A stretch of DNA of 64,000 nt, from NCBI RefSeq assembly GCF_040869045.1, contig NC_090323.1:153160426-153224425 (forward strand), given 5' to 3'. Shown here piece after piece: positions 54,992 to 64,000 of this stretch (position 1 is the first letter of the stretch; every line of letters begins with the position of its first letter). The DNA comes from Eurosta solidaginis (lineage: Eukaryota > Arthropoda > Insecta > Diptera > Tephritidae). The notes beneath the pieces were generated by a model. The model was not told where the DNA came from. It saw only the letters and a program-made list of their open reading frames with translations, and made no database searches. Position numbers and translations under genes: made by a program.

Positions 54992-57420
54992 GTTCTATAT
55001 AATAAAATCAATTTTTTGCTTCCCTTTTTTTGCGTATCTTTCTATTATGTTTTCAACGTCGATTTTAATATCATAATGTACGTGTAAAAGTGTTAAGCCA
55101 GTGAGCCTATCTTCAGTCATAGTTGTTCGTAACCATGTTTTTAATCGCCGAAGGGTAGAAAAGCTTCTTTCAGGAGGAAGTGGAAAAGCATTTTCGTCGC
55201 AGTGATCTAGAACTTCTACTGCCGATTTTGGTATCGATTTTTGCTCGAGCTTTTTTGTCCAGAGTTCGGACCAAACTTCATACTCTCCTGTCAAATGGAC
55301 GGTATTTTTTTCGTTTTTCTTCAAGAAATATGAGTATCGTTCGCCTATAGATTTCACCAGTTTCAAAGCATTTTTTTTTTTTTCGACGGCAGAAGTAAAT
55401 TCAAATTAAAAACGTCCAACGTTTCTTCTGGCAATCTTTCTTGAAGGTATAATTGGTCTAATAAAGGAATAAAAATCGCTTTTCGATAATACTCTTCGGC
55501 AGTAGATGCGGTAAAGTTCGAGCGATATATTTGTTTACTTATTAGACGCGGAATATGAATCTCAAAATCTAATTGATCAGCCAAACTCGTAATTTTTTTA
55601 AACAATTCCGAAAACTTACCATCTGCATTCGCTCTATAATTCTGGAGTACATTGAGTGTGCTATTCAAAGCTTCAGTAGCATGATTCAAATCAATAGAAG
55701 GAGATTGTAAAAGTAGACTCAATGGTCGCGTTACTGAAAGAACATTGCTCAAACAAATCATTGATATTATGAATTCTGTGTCACAAATTGCCTTTATCAA
55801 CGAACGAGCTTCTGAAGTCGTTTTCGAGTCCTGCCATGTTGTGAATTCCTTCAAAGCATTTACAATTTCTGTGATACTGTCTTCAAATTGTATAACACCA
55901 TCATGTCTTTCTGACCAACGGGTCCACACAGTCACCCAAAGATTCATTGAGATGCTTTTTGAAAACCAGGTGACGTTTACCTGAAGAATTAGCAAAACTT
56001 ATAATTTTTTTCATCAAAGCCATGCAATCTTTTGTTTGGGGAACATTTGAGGTTTTTGCAAGTGAGTTATTGAGTGCATGATTGAAACACGGACAAGATC
56101 TAGCGTATAAACAAAATTTAACAATTTCTTGAACAGCTCCTTTTATTTCTGAAACCATGACTGAACAGCTATCTGTTCCGATGCCAACGCACTTAAGGAA
56201 ATCGAGCCCGAATTTTTTCAGAATATCAACAACTATATGACCTAATGCTATTCCTGTGAGCCGTTTCTCTTCATTATGAACATCTTCTTGACAGATTGAA
56301 TCAAAAGCGTCCACGATTGTTAAAAAATCTTCCCGAATTCTACCTTCATGAATATAACGCAAACAAAGGCTGAGTTGTTCAATATGTCCTGAATCTGTTG
56401 TCTCATGAAATTCAATTGCATAACGGTCTGCATTCCTTAGCCTGTCTATCAAAATATCTTGAATTTCTTCTTTGCAACAGTTTATTAACTCATTTTGCGT
56501 GGTTTTGCTAATATACGTGGCTTTAGAAGATGCAGTTTGTAAATGATTTTCTAATACAGTATCACCAGCAGCGACTCGGTACTGAAGAAGAGCGCGAAAA
56601 TTACCCTGATTCACTGAAGATTCATGAGGATCCAGTGGACCATCATCTCGATGACCTCTGAATGCAAGATTTTGACTCCCCAAAAATATTACATTCTGGA
56701 TCATAACACGCAATAAGTTTCTGTTCTTTTCAATTTGAGCAACGCGATGAGAGTTAAGTATATTTGAAATATCTTTTTCGGGATTTTCATATGACTTAAT
56801 AAAATCAGAAGCAGCAAGAACGACTTCGATGTGATATTTATTAGATGCGTGGCACGCTATAGCACCATCTTTACCAGATAAATTAGCAAATGAAAACAAC
56901 GGTAACTTTACAAGTTTATTCAGAGACATATTAGATCGCGGATTCCCAGTGTCACTTGCAAATATGAAGCAATACTTACAAAAACAGCCTTTCGAAATGT
57001 CCGAGTAAACCAACCACTCGTTTTCGATCAAATAGTGACGTCGAAAGTATCGTTTTTCAATTTTTTCTTCCTTATTATGATTTGAAAAAGTAAATACGTA
57101 ATCATGCGGTGGTGACCATGGTTCTTTCAGTAATTTGAATTTTGTATAATCATCCATCAAATGTTTGTTCTCTACAAAAAAACCTATATCGAATTTATTC
57201 TGAACTTAGTGTTGACCTGATGCAATTGTTAGAGTTGCCGAAGGCTGTACGTCGATGACTGCGTTATTATTAACACAATCGCCTTTAACAAAACTAATTG
57301 CTTCTGCCGTGACATTAGTTTCTTCTTTAACTGCATTTTGCAAATTTGGAAGCTTAAAAAATACGATTCAATACTTCTTGCAGCTGTTCTTTTGTTGTTC
57401 CTTTTCACTGAATCATCATC
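54992..57420 (-). pseudogene. hAT transposase (DUF4371/ZMYM1-like), frame-broken
   Basis: Minus strand, 5' to 3'. An acceptor-like TTTGTTTTTAG at 57421 precedes DDDSVKRNNKRTAARSIESY; a shift in an A run near 57356; KLPNLQNAVKEETNVTAEA; a TAA at 57206-57208; then the 419-codon frame 55901-57160 with a TTF-type zinc finger (GCFCKYCFIF, KDGAIACH..NKYH) and DUF4371 (HETTDSGHIEQLSLCLRYI, where family members usually have Asp before ETTD; GIGTDSCSVM). A frameshift near 55930 leads to WTRWSERHDG, and another at the T run 55369-55383 leads to the hAT dimerisation end FPLPPERSFSTLRRLKTWL. At least four lesions: non-functional. DDE enzymes of this type cut and paste elements bearing the matching TIRs. 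Confidence 0.9.
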
Positions 57421-57975
57421 CTAAAAACAAAACATGCCGAATGGTTTTCATACATATCATTTATCTAGTTAATTCCCTCAATATTTGATATCTTAATAAT
57501 TTTTGAGCCTGCCCTCACGAAAAAAATTCTCATTTTGGTTTATATTCGAACGCCCAATTCAAATCTGAATTTCCACAGTTCTTGAAACCAAATTAGGTTT
57601 TTTTGAAGACTTGACCTAATTTGACATACTGGCAAACCCAAATTGGGTGTTAGAAAATAAACCCAAATTGGCTATGAAAATCTCTGTGAATTGAATATAT
57701 AGGAACAATCAAACATACCATTTCGGAACGACTGTAATACAAATAAAAGTGTTAGTAGGCGATTTAAAACCAAGTTTCCCTTTATTTCAACTGCGCCAGG
57801 ACGCGGACGAAAGACAACTGCCAATCAAAATTCAAAAATCTATTTTACTGTTGGCTTAACAAGTGCAAACGTATGTATAGTTGTGTATGCAGCATTGTTG
57901 TCATACATTGCGTATATATGTACATATATTTGTGTGTAGCATAGAAACCACTGATGACATGATACGAAACATTTA

Positions 57976-58331
57976 AGCCCCCATTACTGATACTTAGCAT
58001 AGACTTGACTTGACTTGGCGTAAACTTGGCCACTTAGCCACGATTATACTCCACTTGGCGCATACAACCTGGCATCATAATCAGCGTTGAAATTTATTTT
58101 TAAATAAATGTCAATTTGTATGACAAAATGTCAAAATGAAATGGAAACAAACAAATGGCATCTCAAAATGTAAACGTCACTTAGAACTTACATAGAAAAT
58201 CAAAATTCAACAGACTTCTAAGTCAAGTTAAGTTTTGAGTAATCAGTAACATGCAATGTTCATTTAACAGAACTGTAAGTGACAGTTCGCAAGCCAAGTC
58301 AAATCTATGCTAAGTATCAGTAATGGAGCCT
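57976..58331. mobile_element. Tourist/PIF-Harbinger-like MITE (356 bp)
   Basis: TIRs AGCCCCCATTACTGATACTT (left) and AGGCTCCATTACTGATACTT (from the right), continuing through AGCATAGAxTTGACTTG. The 3-bp duplication TTA lies at 57973-57975 and 58332-58334. It has no coding region and is nested in the hAT. Confidence 0.8.
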
Positions 58332-59283
58332 TTATTCTCTCTCAATTCGTTTCCAGGAATGGGTCTTGAAGTTCATTCGATTGTAAACAAAAGTTCATTC
58401 GTTTCCCAGAACATCAGATGGCTATAGAGTTGCCTAAACTACCCAAAAAAAAAAAACTCCAAGAAATCCGTTCGGTTTCATTATTTTGAAAAAAATCAGC
58501 AAGGTGATAAAAACTTATTAAAATTTATAAAAAAGGCAAAGTTTTGTAGAAATATTTTGTGGTAAATAAGTGAAAAAATATGAAATAATATATTTCGATT
58601 GCGTTGCTTTGCTTTGTTGCTCTGGCACCGCCATAAGATAACAATAAGCGGCTAGTCCCTTTTTTCACTTTGATGCGACCAAAACGTTTATGTGCATACA
58701 TATGTATATCCACATACAATAAAAAATGCAAAAAATGTATAAGAAATTAGGAAATTATATCACTTGGTGAAGCATCTGCGTTGTCGTCCGCAAAAAGCTA
58801 TTAATTAAACATGTTGCGTTAACCTATACGTATACCTACAATTTATCTCAGCTGTCAAAAATGGAATGTTGCAACGCTCCACAAAAACCTGGCCTTTATG
58901 CATCCACTTAGATCAATGCGAAGACTAAGAAGCTGACTTTTTCTCCAATCGAAAGCTGCTATCAAAACCCGTTTCGTGTGCAGCCCTTTGATGAAAGGTG
59001 TTGTCACTGATAAATTTTCCACGGGTGAAAAATAGTTATTTTTTCTTCGGATTTGTAATCCTGACAAAAATTCGAGTTTTTTGATATCCCATTTGACAAT
59101 CTTGAGTAAGTTTTCGGTGAAAATTATAAGTTAAACCTTTACCATGTAAAATACCCCAAAGTTATTCTGAAATGCCCAAATTTGATTTTGAGCATGATGG
59201 TATCTTTTCTTTCTTCATTAAGCACGCCCAATATTTATTCAGGTAGGTCAGGGGGGGGGGGGGGAGATCGCCCCATCGCACCC

Positions 59284-59299
59284 CCTGTATCCGCCATTG
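59284..59299 (-). repeat. hAT right TIR
   Basis: Reverse complement CAATGGCGGATACAGG; pairs with 44264-44279. TSD ATTGGGTG follows at 59300-59307. Confidence 0.9.
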
Positions 59300-59307
59300 A
59301 TTGGGTG

Positions 59308-59843
59308 GGACTGTAATGAGTTCAACTCACTGATGCGATTCAAGAATACTGTAAACTCATCTGCTAAATATCATTTTTAATGGCTAGTTGATTTGCGTTA
59401 ATACATTTATCGGCTAATTGTTATTGATACTCATTTCACTCATCTGGTTGGCGTTGTCAGAATCTGAAACTCAATGAAGTATGCACCTCATCCATCAACT
59501 ATTCACTCAACCACTTCAACTGTGTTGCCAACACAATTTGTACATTTATTTAGCATTTGCCGATTGATATAATAAGTTGTTGAAAATTATGTATGTACAT
59601 CACAAACACACACTATCACTGGTATTGCATCTTATGTCCGTCATCCTCTCTAGCCTTCTTATTCCACTGTACTAGTGCATGATTTGATGTAACATCAACG
59701 TCACTATGATCATTTCTTCAACATTTCTTTGGCTCGCAAACAATATATTCAGGCAGTTTCTTCATATTGGAACTCATATCAAGGCCAACATCACCATTAA
59801 CATGAGTAATATTACGGTGTGCTATTTAATTCGTATGTATGTA
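59308..59843. other. Unassigned stretch
   Basis: No supported feature. A TATGTATGTACAT simple tract precedes the fold-back element. Confidence 0.4.
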
Positions 59844-60256
59844 CATTGGGTTGGGTCGATTTGCATGGACGAAAGTTAACCGATATCGCGCCATCGATTT
59901 TTCGATAGGATTTAAGCGCAGGAAAAAAAGTTCCACTACGCATACCCAAAAAAAAAGATAAATTATGAGTCTGCGAAAAAAGTCGATTTTTCGACTAAAA
60001 AATTTTCAAAATCTCCATAAAAGAAATTTTTTTCAAAAAACTGCATTTCCCAATTTTGCATTTGCCAATTCACACGAAAAAAAATACATAAAAAATGATT
60101 TGGAGCCTTGAAAATGAAAAAAATCGAAAAAAATCGATGAAATTTCGCAGGCTCGAAAATTATTTTTTTGGGTATGCGTAGTGGAACTTTTTTTCTCTCA
60201 GCCCAAATCCTATCGAAAAAGCGATATCTGTTAATAAATCGACCCAGTCTAATGCA
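59844..60256. mobile_element. Fold-back MITE with about 110-bp inverted arms
   Basis: The left arm has TGGGTCGATTT, a CGATATCGC box, TTTTTCGATAGGATTT and GTTCCACTACGCATACCCAA. The same boxes return in reverse complement from 60165 to 60250. The centre is AT-rich and noncoding. Exact ends and target duplication are not resolved. Confidence 0.75.
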
Positions 60257-61765
60257 TGCTTTTGTTTCTGTTACCAATGCCAGGATTGCCAACATCTGTG
60301 TTAGAATCATTGTGATCATCATCATCATGATTTTTATTGTGTTTTCTCGTCATTGCCAGATAGCGCACGCTTTTATAGAATCCCTGCCAAAAATCGAGCG
60401 ATTGGTCCCTAAAAAGAGGGATCTGCGATTGACATTTGGAGTTTAAGTACATTGAGAGTTTCGATTTAGTTATGTGGTAAATTTTGAATATTTTAATATT
60501 AAAAGTGCCCAGGTGCTCACATTTTTAGAGTATGTGTTAGAGCTTAAAATATATTAGATTGGTAAGAATTCCCACAAGGGTAGAAAGAGGATTTTTCGGA
60601 ACTAAACCCGTAGGTGAAGAAGGAGGCACGCCCGACAGTATCTGTAGGGCTACGAAAGGGATCTGTCCGGTAGTATCCGAAGGTATACAAAGAGAACCTG
60701 TCGAACAGTACCCGTAACGAGAGTAGAAAACGGTCCTGTCCGACAGTGCCCGCAGGGCTACAAAAGGGATCACTCCAGCACATATAAAGAGCTCAAAATT
60801 ATTATCGCATATACTTTTGCGACTCATACCGAATTCATCCTAAACTAATCGCATTTTTTGCGGGGTATTTATATATGCATATGTATGTATGTGTGTATGA
60901 CTTGTGTATAATGAAGTCTGCAATTGCAATGATTGCAAAAGAACTTCCACTTTCGCAATCTTGGCGACATTGTCAGTTCATCTTGACACTTTTGACAAAC
61001 GAAATGCTCTAACAATCAGTACAAATTGTTTTTGTCCATTACTGATGTCATGACTGGTTGATTTTTATGAGTTTATTTGATTTATTTATACCTTCATTTC
61101 TATATCAGTAAACACAAAGCCCCATCAGCTGACGACGTATTGATGTAATGGGTTACTAGCTCCTAAATTTAAAAAAATAGCTGATTTATCCCACTTCTAC
61201 CCTCTTCCATACTTCTTTCGACTCCGTCTCCTTATCCTTTGTTCTCTCTCCTTCCATGTTCATCTTTATCTTTATACTTTTTTATTATTTATTTTTGTTA
61301 CCGTTCCCCTCTCTATATCCTTATCGCCCTGCTTCCTTTTTCTCTCTACCTTCTCTTTTCCCTAACCAGCCATTTAATTTTCTAATTCACCCTCCACCTC
61401 AAACCTTTTCTTCTACTTCTCCCCCTAGCCTCTCTGTCCCTCTCAATCAACAAATCGATGTTTGGACCTCATAGATTGCTCTTATCCAGGATATTTCCAT
61501 TGAATTTGATAAGCTTTCCGTGGTCAGGGTACCTCCATTAAGAAACATCCTTGGTGGATTTTTCTTTGCTGGAACTTGTCATACTTCGAGCGGCGGAGAG
61601 GAGAACCAACATTAGAGCGTTTGAGAGATGTTACATCATGGATACTGTATTATCCGACTAGAGTCGAAATACTCCTCCTTCGCTCACGTTGGAGTTTAAG
61701 TCATGCAGAATGTCCTGGGTAATATGGAAGGGCAGTGATCATATATGTTTTATTTTGTACAAGAA
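60257..61765. other. Unassigned stretch with simple sequence
   Basis: No gene. It includes the minisatellite at 60629 and a pyrimidine-rich tract at 61190-61450. Confidence 0.4.
60629..60775. repeat. Minisatellite, 4 units of 34-38 bp
   Basis: Units starting at 60629, 60663, 60698 and 60736 share CTGTCCGACAGTxxCCG and GGGCTACAAAAGGGAT variants. Confidence 0.65.
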
Positions 61766-62690
61766 GACCCGGCAGAAGTTGTCCTGCCCTAAATTTGGCC
61801 TATCTGCATACATTTTAATAAGATTTTTCCGTCTGACTCTGCCCTCCCCCACTCTTCACTCTTTCCTAATCCTTTTATTCACTACTCCCGCCGTCTTTTT
61901 CGCTTCATCTATCTCCATCTTCGTCTCATTCTATCTCTTTCTCAATATCCTTCTCTCTTTTCTCTTCTCTCAATTTCTTCTCATTCTTCTGCATCCCTTA
62001 TTGCCTGTTCCAGAGGGTGGTATGTATTTTATTCCAGTCCAAGTCCCAGTCCCACTCCAAGTCCCTATCACAGTCCCAGTCCTAGTCCTAATCTCAGTCC
62101 CAGTCCGTCTCTGGATAATATATTACTCTTTACTAAAGCACTCATCAACAGCTTTCATTTGATATCCATATTGTATAAACACTGTCTAGGCATTCACTGG
62201 CCCACGTTTTGGCCTATATCTCGAGACCCTAGTCACCCAGGGGTATGGAAATTACCCTCTACACAACTAAAGACTCTCCTGAATTAAAAAAAATGTCATA
62301 GTACCTCTCAATCGCGGGCCCCCTCAGAAAGCCTCCCCCCCCCCCCCCCCCCCACCCAATCGGCGGGCCTGGTGATGTGCTATACTTGATATAATTCGCT
62401 ATAATATTTTTTATTGATAAGCACGTTGTTTAATTAAACACCAAGCAATTACACGGAAGTATATCCGCACCACCTGAAAATATGAGTGCCACTGCGTATA
62501 CGTAACATTTTATTATTACGTATAAACAAATAAAAAAAATTGCAATAAAATAATATTGCGACCATAAAGTGAGATATAACCTATCGTATCTCTCAAGATA
62601 GATCAAACTACACACGGGGTGCAAAACAAATTCAAAATCGGTTTAGTAGTTTAGGAGTCCATCGCGGCCGAAATTGTTGTGACACTTGTT
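61766..62690. repeat. Dispersed 0.9-kb repeat, copy 2
   Basis: Collinear with 5146-6050, same order of boxes. A homopolymer run of about 19 C at 62335-62354 replaces a short CCCCACACCCTC segment of copy 1. The 157-codon frame 61689-62162 is just open pyrimidine-rich sequence. Confidence 0.75.
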
Positions 62691-62691
62691 T

Positions 62692-64000
62692 TTTATACTC
62701 AGCTAAGCAAAGCTCACAGAGTATATTAACTTTGTTCGCATAACGGTAATCCGTAACGGCATAAACTAATCGAGATAGATATAGACTTCTATATATCAAA
62801 ATTATCTGGGCGAAAAACGAAATTCATTTAGCCATGTCCGTCCGTCCGTCTGTGCGTCCGTACGTAAACACGATAACTTGAGTAAATTTTGAGGTCTCTT
62901 GATGAAATTTGGTATGTAGGTTCCTGGGCGCTCATCTCAGGTCGTTATTTAAAAGGAACGAAATCGGACTACAACCACGCCCACTTTTTCGATATCGAAA
63001 GTTTCGAGCAACCGAAAAAGTGCGATAATTCATTACCAAAGTCGGATAAAGCGATGAAACTTGGTAGGTGCGTTGACCTTATGACGCAAAATAGACAATT
63101 AGTAAAATTTTGGACAATGGGCGTGGCACCGCCCAAAGGTAATTAAAAAGTTTTGCAAACTGTAATTTGGCAGTCGTTGAAGATATAAAGACGAATTTGG
63201 GCAGGCACGTTACTCCTATTACTATATATGTGCTAAATAAAAATTAGCCAAATCGGATGATGAACACGGCAACTTTAAAAAAAAAATTTTTTAAAGTCAA
63301 ATTTTAACAAAAAATTTAATACCTTTCCAGTATATAAGTAAATTATGTCAACATTCAACTCCAGTAATGATATGGTGCAACAAAACGCAAAAATAAAAGA
63401 AAATTTCATAATGGGCGTGGCTCCGCCCTTTTTCGTTTAATTCGTCTAGAATACTTTAAATGCCATAAGTCGAACAAAAATTAACAAATCCTTGTGAAAT
63501 TTGGTAGGAGCATAGGTTCTATGACGATAATTGTTTCCTGCGAAACTGGGCGAAATTGGTTGAAGCCACGACCAGTTTTTATACACAGTCGACCGTTTGT
63601 CCTTCCGCTCGGCCATTAACACGATAACTTGAGCAATAGTCGATATATCTTTACTAAACTCAGTTCACGTACTTATCTGAACTCACTTTGTATTGGTGTA
63701 AAAAATGGCCGAAATCAGACTATGACCACGCCCACTTTTTGAACATCGAAAATTACGAAAAATTTAAAAAATTCCATAATTCTATACCAAATATGAAAAA
63801 AGAGATGAAACATCGTAATTGGATTGGTTTATTGACGCAAAATATAACTTTGGAAAAAACGTTGTAAAATAGGTGTGACACCTATATGGTAGGAAGAATA
63901 GAAGAAAATGTAAAAGTTCTGCAGGGCGAAATCAAAAGCCCTTGGAATCTTGACAGGAATACCCTTCGTGGTATTACATATATAAATAAATTTGCGGCAC
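62692..64000 (-). repeat. 130-bp-family element, copy D (runs off the window)
   Basis: Begins TTTTTATACTCAGCTAAGCA immediately after the 0.9-kb repeat and follows copy C through the CCGTCCGTCCGTCTG tract and the CCACGCCCAC-rich body. The monomer array, if any, lies beyond 64000. Confidence 0.75.

Larger units (their letters stand above)
44264..59299 (-). mobile_element. hAT transposon (about 4.8 kb without later insertions)
   Basis: TIRs CAGGGGCGGATACAGG (44264-44279) and, from the right, CAATGGCGGATACAGG (59284-59299), with further GGGGCGATC similarity inside. An 8-bp TSD, ATTGGGTG, abuts both ends (44256-44263 and 59300-59307). It carries a minus-strand DUF4371/hAT transposase pseudogene. 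A 10,252-bp gain from the LTR array at 44623 and a 356-bp MITE at 57976 are nested in it. Noncoding remainder: 44280-44618, 54875-54994, 57421-57975 and 58335-59283, in which I see no other gene. A run of 14-15 G lies at 59250. Confidence 0.9.

Noticed and set aside
61689..62162. 157-codon plus-strand frame
   Set aside because: It translates pyrimidine-rich and CAGTCC repeat sequence; the other copy of the same repeat does not keep it open.
62335..62354. Telomeric or regulatory C-rich tract
   Set aside because: It is a homopolymer expansion inside one copy of a dispersed repeat; the other copy has a short mixed segment there.

Overview
The window looks like intergenic or heterochromatin-like DNA from a dipteran insect. 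A tephritid-type fly is my best guess, from the AT-rich background and from repeat types I recall in such genomes; I could not search a database. I find no host gene I would defend. Almost everything recognisable is a transposable element, a relic of one, or a tandem repeat, often nested.

Layout. 1-9110: decayed non-LTR retrotransposon pieces, a short (CAA)n-tailed retroposon with a 12-bp target-site duplication (TSD), CAGTCC-containing dispersed repeats and a Ty3/gypsy integrase relic. 9111-13149: a hAT-type element (8-bp TSD) split by a second transposon with about 500-bp terminal inverted repeats (TIRs), which carries a broken gene of a protein family I cannot name. 13220-16211: a TA-flanked TIR element, a second (CAA)n retroposon and a copy of a dispersed element with 130-bp tandem repeats (called the 130-bp family here). 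16690-22760: two RTE-like LINE copies, head to head, one split by a 2-kb TIR element with an 8-bp TSD, the other by a 130-bp-family fragment and a SINE. 23357-25070: an R1-like LINE end whose 3' region has repeated hairpins. 25608-38300: 130-bp-family copies (8 and about 17 monomers), a jockey-like LINE insertion and RNase-H-type LINE relics. 38820-39387: a solo LTR related to the LTRs further right. 40850-42539: a Penelope-like element with a long open reading frame and 54-bp terminal inverted repeats.

The most striking locus is 44256-59307. A hAT transposon with 8-bp TSDs and a decaying DUF4371-type transposase was invaded by an LTR retroelement now present as a perfect head-to-tail array: four 675-bp LTRs and three internal regions at exactly 3191-bp spacing, with one 4-bp TSD around the whole array. 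Each unit encodes one 806-codon polyprotein: N-terminal SAP domain, coiled coil, Gag, CCHC knuckle, DTGA protease, then directly the GPY-type integrase tail. Reverse transcriptase, RNase H and integrase core are absent, so the element is non-autonomous, yet the frame is kept. To the right lie a Tourist-like MITE (inside the hAT), a fold-back MITE, a minisatellite, a second CAGTCC repeat copy and a 130-bp-family copy that runs off the window.
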